Shown here piece after piece: positions 25,525 through 32,819 of a DNA stretch of 64,000 nt; within the stretch, counting starts at the first letter, position 1; each line of letters starts with the position of its first letter. The DNA comes from Robinsoniella peoriensis. Lineage in GTDB: Bacteria > Bacillota > Clostridia > Lachnospirales > Lachnospiraceae. The position numbers and the translations under genes were made by a program. The notes below the pieces were generated by a model. It did no database searches, had not been told where the DNA came from, and saw nothing but the letters and a program-made list of their open reading frames with translations. Location of the stretch: assembly GCF_000797495.1 (NCBI RefSeq), contig NZ_JTGN01000007.1:285654-349653 (forward strand). Reading direction: 5' to 3'.

Positions 25525-26841
25525 CTATGGCTCTACCAGAATCTGCCTTGTAATTTCATTATATCTGTGATCCTGATATAAATTGGTTACTGCACTATGA
25601 TATACCTGTGCGCAATAGATATCACAGTCCAGCATCATTTTTGCAGTATTACAAGCCCGCGTGCCCTCTAAAAGTGTATGCGCAACCGCCATTTTTGTAA
25701 GGATGGGCAAATCACTTTTTTTCTTAATTTCTGACAACAACACCGAAGCTTTTTTACGAAATCCCAAAACGCGGATGTAACAGGCCGCATTGTCTGATCT
25801 TACAGACTTAAGGACTGCATCTCCTTTTATCCCCAGTAAAATATGCATTAATGCCCTGCGGATTCTGGTTTCCGTAAACTGGCGGGTTTTTAAGAGCGAA
25901 ACAAATGCTTCCAGCCCCTGATAGGAAAATCTCAGATTCCACATTCTTTTTGCCAATTCGTCAGTAACATCAAAAAATTCTGCAAGTTCTTCTGGATTAG
26001 CTGCCGACAGTAAACGATAGTGCAGTAATTGTGAAAAATCTGCACTTTTTACCGGAAACGACTGTGCTGATTCCCGCTTTAAAATAGTATAAACCGCATC
26101 CGGAACCTGATCTTTTAATGGATCTGCGTCCGGATCTCTGTACGAACAGCCGGCTCCTGCCTGAACTTCCTGTATCACACGCCGTATGGCAGTTGCTGAA
26201 CTGATTCCGGCATGAAGCGACTGGTCGTGATAACCACTGGTAATACGGTCAATCGTTACCGGAACCATGCTGCTATTTATCTTTTTTAAAGCTTTCAGAT
26301 ACTCTATACCCAGGATGTTATTCGGTGAATCCAGCACCTCTTCCCACTTAGATATATTTCCGTCTCGTTCCTTCATATGCATTTCCCTGAGATAGGAGAG
26401 CAGCGCCCCTTCTCTGGCTGCCGGAAAAGATATTCCTTCTGCAAGGAGGGTTTTTAACGTACTTTTGTATTGCGCAGGTTCTGTTGTCAGAACTTCTGCA
26501 ATTTCATTCAGAACCTGAATATCACCACACTCACTGCCAAAACAAATGGCATCTACAATCCCAAGTGAATTTAAAAGCGAGACTGCACCCAGTGCAAAAT
26601 ATTCCGCACTTGCACATGCAAAATATGCAGGAATCTCCAATACAAGATCCGCTCCGCATGCCAATGCCATTTCTGCCCTGGAAAACTTGTCAATGATCGC
26701 AGGTTCTCCCCGCTGCAGAAAGTTCCCGCTCATTACAACCACCACAAAATCAGCGCCTGTTTTTAATTTTGCCTGTTCTAAATGATATCCATGTCCATTA
26801 TGAAACGGATTATATTCCGTAATCAGTCCAACAACCTTCAT
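25525..26841 (-). CDS. tmcAL: tRNA(Met) cytidine acetate ligase
   Basis: A 438-residue nucleotidyltransferase-fold protein. The N-terminus GLITEYNPFHNGHGYHL carries the HxGH ATP-binding motif, followed by MSGNFLQRGEPAI and DLVLEIPAYFACASAEYFA. These are the marks of TmcAL (YlbM), which makes N4-acetylcytidine at the wobble position of elongator tRNA-Met from acetate and ATP. Earlier annotations call the family nucleotidyltransferase. GGAGG lies about 13 bases before the ATG. It is monocistronic, and pta-ackA of acetate metabolism lie just upstream on the other strand. Confidence 0.88.
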   Translation of the reverse strand: MKVVGLITEYNPFHNGHGYHLEQAKLKTGADFVVVVMSGNFLQRGEPAIIDKFSRAEMALACGADLVLEIPAYFACASAEYFALGAVSLLNSLGIVDAICFGSECGDIQVLNEIAEVLTTEPAQYKSTLKTLLAEGISFPAAREGALLSYLREMHMKERDGNISKWEEVLDSPNNILGIEYLKALKKINSSMVPVTIDRITSGYHDQSLHAGISSATAIRRVIQEVQAGAGCSYRDPDADPLKDQVPDAVYTILKRESAQSFPVKSADFSQLLHYRLLSAANPEELAEFFDVTDELAKRMWNLRFSYQGLEAFVSLLKTRQFTETRIRRALMHILLGIKGDAVLKSVRSDNAACYIRVLGFRKKASVLLSEIKKKSDLPILTKMAVAHTLLEGTRACNTAKMMLDCDIYCAQVYHSAVTNLYQDHRYNEITRQILVEP

Positions 26842-27169
26842 ATAATGTTAAAATCCTCCATTCTGTAAATCCAAAAATCCCATAATCATCTATCGATTAT
26901 ACCACACTCCATCCCCTTCGTACATTCCTCTTATGTGCCTATAAAATTTCTCCGGTACCTTTCTTTTTCATCCCGCAAATCGATCAAACCAAAACAATCA
27001 AAAAATAAACAACAAAATACAAAACCTGATTTTAAAAAATATAATCAAAAATCAAAACGTTTGATCTCAAAATACCGCCTGACGATCCAAAAATCCACTC
27101 CTGATATCAAAATTTTATCCAAAAATACAATTTTACCCCCGGTGTATGGAAAAAGATACACCATAACGG
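26842..27169. other. AT-rich intergenic region between divergent tmcAL and pta
   Basis: No convincing gene. A minus-strand TATAAT (26901-26896) may be the -10 of tmcAL, with a poor -35. The 84-codon frame at 26935-27189 is Lys/Gln/Asn-rich with no ribosome-binding site and is taken as spurious. A perfect GGTGTAT/ATACACC inverted repeat with an 8-nt gap lies at 27141-27162, seven bases upstream of the pta -35. Confidence 0.6.
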
Positions 27170-27198
27170 TTGAAATTAGCCATTTATAGGGCTATAAT
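27170..27198 (+). promoter_or_regulatory. Upstream SigA promoter of pta
   Basis: TTGAAA, a 17-bp spacer and TATAAT. Confidence 0.75.
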
Positions 27199-27244
27199 TA
27201 AAAAGAATGAAAGGTTGTTAAACATTGTTAAAATATTAATTAAC

Positions 27245-27273
27245 TTGTATGCCAATATGGTATCATGTATAAT
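27245..27273 (+). promoter_or_regulatory. Downstream promoter of pta
   Basis: TTGTAT, a 17-bp spacer and TATAAT, 75 bp after the first promoter and 48 bp before the start codon. Confidence 0.6.
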
Positions 27274-27321
27274 ATTTTTATGACGGTTTGGGGACCTAAA
27301 ACACGAAAGGAGTCAGAAATC

Positions 27322-28317
27322 ATGGGATTTATTGACGTAATCAAAGAAAGAGCGAAATCAAACAAAAAAACGATCGTACTGCCGGAAACAGAAGACCGCA
27401 GAACATATGAAGCAACCGCCCAGATCTTAAAAGAAGGCGTTGCTAATGTAGTACTTGTAGGTAGCGAAGAGGCAGTTAAAAAAGGCAGCGAAGGATTAGA
27501 CATTACAGGAGCTATCATTGTAGATCCTGCAACTTCAGATAAGACAGCAGGCTACATAGACAAGCTTGTAGAGTTAAGACAGAAAAAAGGCATGACACCG
27601 GAACAGGCAAAAGATATTTTATTAAACCAGTACCTGTACTATGGTGTTATGATGGTTAAAATGGGCGATGCAGACGGTATGGTATCCGGAGCATGTCATT
27701 CTACCGCTGATACTTTAAGACCATGCCTTCAGATCTTAAAGACAAAACCGGGAACAAAATTAGTATCTGCATTCTTCCTGATGGCAGTGCCAAACTGCGA
27801 ATATGGTGCAAACGGAACATTTATTTTCGCAGATGCAGGATTAAACCAGAACCCAAATCCGGAAGAATTGGCAGCAATTGCAGCTTCTTCTGCAGAATCC
27901 TTCCAGTTATTAGTAGAAGAGGAACCGATCGTGGCAATGCTTTCCCATTCTACCATGGGAAGCGCAAAGCATGCAGATGTTGACAAAGTAGTAGAAGCAA
28001 CCAGAATTGCAAAAGAGCAGAATCCGAATCTGAAATTAGACGGTGAATTCCAGTTAGATGCTGCAATAGTACCAAGCGTAGGCGCTTCCAAAGCTCCAAA
28101 CAGCCCGGTAGCAGGTAAAGCAAACGTATTACTGTTCCCAGACCTGGATGCTGGAAATATCGGATACAAATTAGTTCAGAGATTAGCAAAAGCAGAAGCT
28201 TACGGACCTGTAACACAGGGTATTGCAAAACCGGTAAATGATTTATCCCGTGGATGCAGCGCTGAAGATATCGTTGGGGTTGTAGCGATTACAGCAGTTC
28301 AGTGCCAGGCACAATAG
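27322..28317 (+). CDS. pta: Phosphate acetyltransferase
   Basis: A 331-residue enzyme exchanging acetyl-CoA and acetyl phosphate, the first step of acetate formation. Seen: IVLPETEDRRTYEA, DADGMVSGACHSTADTLRP, FADAGLNQNPNPEELA, MLSHSTMGSAKHADV and NVLLFPDLDAGNIGYKLVQR, all family hallmarks of the short Pta form. ATG 27322 is chosen for its AAAGGAG; an ATG 57 bases upstream lies between promoter and ribosome-binding site. ackA follows 81 bases later. Together they conserve ATP by substrate-level phosphorylation in fermentation. Confidence 0.96.
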   Translation: MGFIDVIKERAKSNKKTIVLPETEDRRTYEATAQILKEGVANVVLVGSEEAVKKGSEGLDITGAIIVDPATSDKTAGYIDKLVELRQKKGMTPEQAKDILLNQYLYYGVMMVKMGDADGMVSGACHSTADTLRPCLQILKTKPGTKLVSAFFLMAVPNCEYGANGTFIFADAGLNQNPNPEELAAIAASSAESFQLLVEEEPIVAMLSHSTMGSAKHADVDKVVEATRIAKEQNPNLKLDGEFQLDAAIVPSVGASKAPNSPVAGKANVLLFPDLDAGNIGYKLVQRLAKAEAYGPVTQGIAKPVNDLSRGCSAEDIVGVVAITAVQCQAQ

Positions 28318-28398
28318 GAAAAATTTACCTACATAATTATACGGAAGTTCTAAAAGAATATAATAAAATGAAAAGAAAACCAACGGAGGTATTTTTTA

Positions 28399-29589
28399 AT
28401 GAACGTATTAGTTATCAACTGTGGAAGTTCATCTCTTAAGTATCAGTTAATTAACTCTGATACAGAAGATGTATTGGCAAAGGGGCTTTGCGAAAGAATT
28501 GGAATCGAAGGAAGCAGACTTGTATATCAGCCAAAGGGCGGCGAGAAAGAATTTACAGAAAGCCCAATGCCAACTCACAAAGAAGCCATCAAAATGGTAC
28601 TGGATGCATTGGTAAATGAAAAGACCGGTGTAATTAAGAGTCTGAAAGAAGTTAATGCAGTCGGTCACAGAATCGTACACGGCGGCGAGAAATTTGCTTC
28701 TTCTGCAGTAATTACAGAAGAAATGTTAAATGCTGTTGAAGAATGTAACGATCTTGCACCTCTTCACAACCCTGCAAACTTAATTGGTATTCGTGCGTGC
28801 CAGGAATTGATGCCTGATGTACCGATGGTTGGTGTATTCGATACTGCATTCCATCAGACAATGCCTGAAAAAGCATATATGTATGGTCTGCCTTACGAAT
28901 ATTATGAAAAATATAAAGTAAGAAGATATGGTTTCCACGGAACTTCCCACAACTTCGTATCCAAAGAAACAGCAAAATTCTTAGGACTTGATATCAATAA
29001 TTCTAAAATTATTGTTTGCCATTTAGGTAACGGTGCATCCATTACTGCTGTATTAAACGGCAAATCCATAGATACCTCCATGGGATTGACTCCTCTTGAA
29101 GGACTGGTAATGGGAACACGTTCCGGTGATATTGATCCTGCTATCTTAGAGTTCCTGTCCAAGAAAGAAAATATGGACATTGATGATTTAATGAACATGT
29201 TAAATAAAAAATCAGGTGTTTATGGTTTATCCGGAATCTCAAGCGATTTCCGTGACCTGGAAAATGCTGCTGAAGAAGGAAATGAAGCTGCAATCCGTGC
29301 CAGAGCTGTATTCAATTACCGCGCTGCAAAATATATCGGTTCTTACGTAGCTGCTCTCAATGGTGTTGATGCAATTGCCTTTACAGCAGGACTTGGTGAA
29401 AATGACTCTCTGGTACGCCGTGATATCATCGCATATCTTGGATACCTGGGCATTACTTTAGATGATGAGGCAAACAAAGCAAGAGGCAAAAAGACTCTGC
29501 TTTCCACACCGGATTCTAAGGTGAAAGTTGTTCTCCTTCCTACCGATGAAGAACTTGCAATCTGCAGAGAAACAGTAGCTCTGATTTAG
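28399..29589 (+). CDS. ackA: Acetate kinase
   Basis: A 396-residue ASKHA-fold kinase making acetate and ATP from acetyl phosphate and ADP. The signature VLVINCGSSSLKYQLI opens the protein. VGHRIVHGGEKF, GVFDTAFHQTMP, YGFHGTSH, LGNGASITAVLNGKSIDTSMGLTPLEG and FTAGLGEND are all present. GGAGGTATTTTTT precedes the ATG. Codon use is biased towards preferred codons, as expected for high expression. A strong terminator follows. Confidence 0.97.
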   Translation: MNVLVINCGSSSLKYQLINSDTEDVLAKGLCERIGIEGSRLVYQPKGGEKEFTESPMPTHKEAIKMVLDALVNEKTGVIKSLKEVNAVGHRIVHGGEKFASSAVITEEMLNAVEECNDLAPLHNPANLIGIRACQELMPDVPMVGVFDTAFHQTMPEKAYMYGLPYEYYEKYKVRRYGFHGTSHNFVSKETAKFLGLDINNSKIIVCHLGNGASITAVLNGKSIDTSMGLTPLEGLVMGTRSGDIDPAILEFLSKKENMDIDDLMNMLNKKSGVYGLSGISSDFRDLENAAEEGNEAAIRARAVFNYRAAKYIGSYVAALNGVDAIAFTAGLGENDSLVRRDIIAYLGYLGITLDDEANKARGKKTLLSTPDSKVKVVLLPTDEELAICRETVALI

Positions 29590-29605
29590 TTTAAAACTAT
29601 ACCGG

Positions 29606-29645
29606 AATAAGGCGGAGACTGCGAAAGTCTTCGCCTTATTTATAT
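29606..29645 (+). terminator. Terminator of pta-ackA
   Basis: AATAAGGCG-AGACT and AGTCT-CGCCTTATT around a short loop, then TATATAA. Confidence 0.75.
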
Positions 29646-29654
29646 AATTCGGCG

Positions 29655-29714
29655 GGTGCTGATTAAGGATGCTTTGTGCACTGCCTATATCTGCAAAGCG
29701 TCATTAATCACAAA
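29655..29714. repeat. Short remnant of the palindromic element (solo ends)
   Basis: GATTAAGGATGCTTTGT and its near-complement GCAAAGCGTCATTAATC enclose CTGCCTATATCT. The right half matches the right end of copy 1 (CTACCTATCATCTACAAAGCGTC) closely. It looks like two element ends with the middle deleted. Confidence 0.65.
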
Positions 29715-29738
29715 AGCCCACTTTATTGTAAAATTATG

Positions 29739-29767
29739 TTGACAAAAACAAATTGAATATGTATAAT
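29739..29767 (+). promoter_or_regulatory. Consensus SigA promoter of the DUF177-rpmF operon
   Basis: TTGACA, a 17-bp spacer and TATAAT: a perfect consensus, 27 bp before the start codon. Confidence 0.92.
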
Positions 29768-29794
29768 AATTTAGGTGTGGATAGGAGGGTCATA

Positions 29795-30322
29795 ATGCTG
29801 ATTGACTTAAACGGTGTTTTAAAAAACGACGAATTAGTAATGCAGACTGATGCAGGACTGGAGCTGGAAACCTTTGTTTCGAAGCTTGGCAGTTTTCCTA
29901 TCATTAGCAGTACCCCCGTTTCTTTACAGATTCAGAACAAAGGAGACAGGAAACTGCACATAACAGGGAGCGGGATGATAACTGTTTTGATTCCCTGTGA
30001 CAGGTGTCTGGAAGACGTGAAAACTGAAATTAAAGTTCATATTGACAAAGAAATTGATATGAATATAGATGAAGCAGAACATCAGAAAGCACTTGATGAA
30101 CACAATTATATTGATGGATATAACCTGGATGTGGATAAGCTTGTCTATGGCGAGATGTTATTGAATTGGCCGATGAAGGTTTTATGCAGTGAAAACTGCA
30201 AGGGAATCTGTAATCAATGTGGCGCCAATTTAAATCTTGGGACTTGCAACTGTGATCATACAGATTTAGATCCAAGAATGGCCAAAATCCGTGATATCTT
30301 TAGCAAATTTAAGGAGGTGTAA
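29795..30322 (+). CDS. YceD/DUF177 family protein
   Basis: A 175-residue protein with the DUF177 pattern: an N-terminal beta-rich part with IPCDRCLED, and a cysteine-rich C-terminus (CSENCKGICNQCGANLNLGTCNC) likely to bind zinc. In bacteria and plastids this family precedes rpmF and is linked to 23S rRNA processing or accumulation. Start at ATG 29795 behind ATAGGAGGG. rpmF follows after three bases, as usual. Confidence 0.85.
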   Translation: MLIDLNGVLKNDELVMQTDAGLELETFVSKLGSFPIISSTPVSLQIQNKGDRKLHITGSGMITVLIPCDRCLEDVKTEIKVHIDKEIDMNIDEAEHQKALDEHNYIDGYNLDVDKLVYGEMLLNWPMKVLCSENCKGICNQCGANLNLGTCNCDHTDLDPRMAKIRDIFSKFKEV

Positions 30323-30325
30323 ACC

Positions 30326-30508
30326 ATGTCAATCTGTCCAAAAAATAAATCTTCCAAAGGAAGAAGAGACAAGAGAAGAGCAAACTGGAAAATGTCTGCT
30401 CCAAATTTAGTGAAATGTGCTAAATGCGGCGAACTTATGATGTCTCACAGAGTATGTAAGAACTGCGGAACATACAATAAAAAAGAAATCATATCTACAG
30501 AAGCTTAA
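30326..30508 (+). CDS. rpmF: 50S ribosomal protein bL32
   Basis: A 60-residue ribosomal protein. SICPKNKSSKGRRDKRRANWK at the N-terminus is typical. The zinc ribbon CAKCG...CKNC is intact, so this is the zinc-binding (C+) form. AAGGAGGTG precedes the ATG. It is co-transcribed with the DUF177 gene. Confidence 0.96.
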   Translation: MSICPKNKSSKGRRDKRRANWKMSAPNLVKCAKCGELMMSHRVCKNCGTYNKKEIISTEA

Positions 30509-30516
30509 GATATGAT

Positions 30517-30545
30517 AAAGCATCTCGATGGAGATGCTTTTTTTA
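30517..30545 (+). terminator. Terminator after rpmF
   Basis: AAAGCATCTC-GATG-GAGATGCTTTTTTT. Confidence 0.92.
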
Positions 30546-30629
30546 CGTGCTTTTCTCCTGTTTTTTACCCCTTTTACGCAGAAAACTCAAAGAACTTATG
30601 TACTTCGTAAGATTCTCTGAAAATATCTA

Positions 30630-30658
30630 TTGATTTTCTGTATGATGTTTAGTATATT
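30630..30658 (+). promoter_or_regulatory. SigA promoter of plsX-acpP
   Basis: TTGATT, a 17-bp spacer and TATATT, 29 bp before the plsX start. Confidence 0.7.
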
Positions 30659-30687
30659 AGTTAATAGAAATACGAGGAGGAAATAAT

Positions 30688-31695
30688 ATGCAGGAATTAG
30701 TTCGGGTCGCAGTCGACGCTATGGGTGGTGATAATGCCCCGGCAGAGATTGTTAAGGGAGCCGTAACCGCAGTGAATGCGAGAAAAGATATTAAAGTATT
30801 CCTGGTAGGGCGCTCGGAAGATGTGCAGAGAGAATTATCAAAGTACACCTATCCAAATGAGCTAGTGGAAGTTGTTCATGCTGAAGAAATTATTGAAACA
30901 GCAGAACCGCCGGTTATGGCTATTCGAAAGAAAAAAAGTTCTTCCATTGTAGTAGGGCTGAATCTGGTAAAAAAAGGCGAAGCAGATGCTTTTGTTTCAG
31001 CTGGCAGTACCGGAGCCGTATTAGTCGGCGGACAGCTCTTAGTTGGGCGCATCAAAGGAATTGAGCGGCCGCCTCTGGCACCACTGATACCCACTAAGAC
31101 CGGTGTTTCATTGCTGGTTGACTGTGGCGCAAATGTAGATGCAAGACCATCTCATTTAGTGCAGTTTGCAAAAATAGGTTCTATTTACATGGAAAATGTA
31201 GTAGGTATTAAAAATCCTAAAGTCGGTATCGTTAATATCGGTGCAGAAGAGGAAAAGGGCAACGCTCTGGTAAAAGAGACATTTCCACTCTTGAAGGAAT
31301 GTAAAGACATTAATTTTATCGGAAGTGTGGAGGCCAGAGACATTCCGGCAGGCGTATGCGATGTCATCGTTTGTGAAGCATTTGTCGGAAATGTAATTTT
31401 AAAGTTGTATGAAGGTGTGGGTGCCACCCTGATTTCAAAAGTCAAGGCCGGCATGATGACAAGCCTTCGCAGTAAGATTGGCGCCTTACTGGTAAAACCG
31501 GCATTAAAAGAAACACTTAAATCTTTTGATGCAAGCCAATATGGCGGTGCACCTTTACTTGGGTTGAATGGCCTTGTGGTAAAATCTCACGGCAGTTCTA
31601 ATGCGTCGGAGATTACCAACTCCATTGTTCAATGCGTGCAGTTTAAGCAGCAGCAGATCAATGAAAAAATTAAAGAAAAAATTAAAGTAGATTAG
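30688..31695 (+). CDS. plsX: Phosphate acyltransferase PlsX
   Basis: A 335-residue peripheral membrane enzyme making acyl phosphate from acyl-ACP for phospholipid synthesis. VAVDAMGGDNAPAEIVKGA at the start, SAGSTGAVLVGG, LVDCGANVDARPSHLVQFA and LLGLNGLVVKSHGSSN are diagnostic. The acyl phosphate is used by PlsY (present at 55756) with glycerol 3-phosphate from GpsA (56427). GAGGAGG precedes the ATG; acpP follows. Confidence 0.96.
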   Translation: MQELVRVAVDAMGGDNAPAEIVKGAVTAVNARKDIKVFLVGRSEDVQRELSKYTYPNELVEVVHAEEIIETAEPPVMAIRKKKSSSIVVGLNLVKKGEADAFVSAGSTGAVLVGGQLLVGRIKGIERPPLAPLIPTKTGVSLLVDCGANVDARPSHLVQFAKIGSIYMENVVGIKNPKVGIVNIGAEEEKGNALVKETFPLLKECKDINFIGSVEARDIPAGVCDVIVCEAFVGNVILKLYEGVGATLISKVKAGMMTSLRSKIGALLVKPALKETLKSFDASQYGGAPLLGLNGLVVKSHGSSNASEITNSIVQCVQFKQQQINEKIKEKIKVD

Positions 31696-31716
31696 TAAAA
31701 GAGAGGATTGATGATT

Positions 31717-31947
31717 ATGGAATTCGAAAAGTTACAGAAAATTATTGCCGAGGTACTGAATGTTGATGCAGATGAGATCACAATGGAGACTACATTTGTA
31801 GATGATTTAGGAGCTGACTCCTTAGATGTATTTCAGATTATCATGGGAATTGAAGAAGAATTCGATATTGAAATTCCAAATGAAGAAGCAGAAAAAATTG
31901 TTTCAGTAGGCGATGCGGTAGAACAAATCAAAAGTGCAATCAACTAA
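31717..31947 (+). CDS. acpP: Acyl carrier protein
   Basis: A 76-residue ACP with the 4'-phosphopantetheine attachment serine in GADSLDVFQ and the acidic helix II (IIMGIEEEFDIEIPNEEAE). Several in-frame starts exist; ATG 31717 is chosen because GAGAGGA sits nine bases before it. It lies between plsX and rnc in the common Firmicute order. Confidence 0.96.
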   Translation: MEFEKLQKIIAEVLNVDADEITMETTFVDDLGADSLDVFQIIMGIEEEFDIEIPNEEAEKIVSVGDAVEQIKSAIN

Positions 31948-31957
31948 AACGGTTTTT

Positions 31958-31990
31958 ATGAGGGTGTTGCAAAGCAGCACCCTTTGTTGT
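31958..31990 (+). terminator. Possible terminator or attenuating hairpin after acpP
   Basis: AGGGTG-TGC-AAA-GCA-CACCCT with a weak T-rich tail (TTGTTGT). Confidence 0.5.
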
Positions 31991-32004
31991 ATAAATACGT
32001 TTTA

Positions 32005-32103
32005 TTTATTACAGCCGCAGTAAATGCGGCATAGGAGGATAATGTGAAGTATGCTTCACATGTGCTTTATTACAGCCGCAGCAAATGCGGCACAGGAGGA
32101 TAA
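32005..32103 (+). repeat. Doubled hairpin/Shine-Dalgarno unit before rnc
   Basis: The 38-bp unit TTTATTACAGCCGCAG...AGGAGGATAA occurs at 32005-32042 and 32066-32103, with two differences. Each contains a GCCGCA/TGCGGC hairpin followed by AGGAGGATAA. Between them is another hairpin, TGTGAAG/CTTCACA. The second unit supplies the rnc ribosome-binding site. Confidence 0.85.
32044..32103 (+). CDS. Putative 19-codon ORF between the duplicated ribosome-binding sites
   Basis: A GTG start at 32044 lies five bases after the first AGGAGG, and the frame ends in TAA two bases before the rnc ATG. Its last codons (GGA GGA TAA) are the rnc Shine-Dalgarno itself. It could couple rnc translation, or it may only reflect the duplication. 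No homology is claimed. Confidence 0.3.
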   Translation: MKYASHVLYYSRSKCGTGG

Positions 32104-32105
32104 CT

Positions 32106-32819
32106 ATGAAATCAACCAGAAAATTAGCAGAACTGGAGAGCAGGATCGGATATAAGTTCCACAATTTCGATCTTCTGGTACAGGCCATGACTCACAGTTC
32201 TTATGCAAATGAGCATAAAGCCGCCAGGATGAAAGATAATGAACGCCTTGAATTTTTAGGTGACGCAGTGTTGGAAGTTACCAGCAGTGAGTTTTTATTC
32301 CACAATTATCCGGATCTGCCGGAAGGGGATCTGACAAAGCTTCGTGCAAGTATCGTCTGTGAGCCCACTCTTGCCCTGTGTACGAAAGAAATTGAGCTGG
32401 GCAGTTATTTACAGCTTGGTAAAGGTGAAGAGCATACCGGAGGCCGTCATCGTGATTCTATTGTGTCTGATGCCATGGAAGCCCTCATAGGTGCCATTTA
32501 TTTAGATGGTGGTTTTGCTAATGCAAAAGAGTTTATTTTAAAGTATATAATGAAAGATATTGAAAATAAGCAGCTCTTTTATGATAGCAAGACTATCCTG
32601 CAGGAAATAGTACAAAGAGATTTTAAAGGTGATGAGATCGTGTATACCCTGACAGGGGAAGAAGGCCCTGACCATGATAAGAAATTCATTGTAGAACTGC
32701 ATATCGGTGAAAAAAATGCAAGCCAGGGAATTGGACGTACCAAGAAAGCTGCTGAGCAGGAAGCGGCCTATCGCGCCATCATCGACTTGAAAGGAAAGAC
32801 AAAAGAGATATGTACTTAA
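32106..32819 (+). CDS. rnc: Ribonuclease III
   Basis: A 237-residue dsRNA endonuclease for rRNA and mRNA processing. The RNase III signature NERLEFLGDAVLEV and the catalytic acidic residues in DAMEALIGAIYLDGG are visible. The C-terminal ~70 residues form the dsRNA-binding domain, ending GIGRTKKAAEQEAAYRAI. Start ATG 32106 follows ACAGGAGG. The stop overlaps smc by ten bases, so the two are translationally coupled. In other bacteria rnc mRNA is autoregulated by cleavage of 5' hairpins; three hairpins lie directly upstream here. Confidence 0.95.
   Translation: MKSTRKLAELESRIGYKFHNFDLLVQAMTHSSYANEHKAARMKDNERLEFLGDAVLEVTSSEFLFHNYPDLPEGDLTKLRASIVCEPTLALCTKEIELGSYLQLGKGEEHTGGRHRDSIVSDAMEALIGAIYLDGGFANAKEFILKYIMKDIENKQLFYDSKTILQEIVQRDFKGDEIVYTLTGEEGPDHDKKFIVELHIGEKNASQGIGRTKKAAEQEAAYRAIIDLKGKTKEICT

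Noticed and set aside
26935..27189. 84-codon ORF before pta
   Set aside because: Low-complexity Lys/Gln/Asn composition, no ribosome-binding site, and it overlaps the pta promoter.
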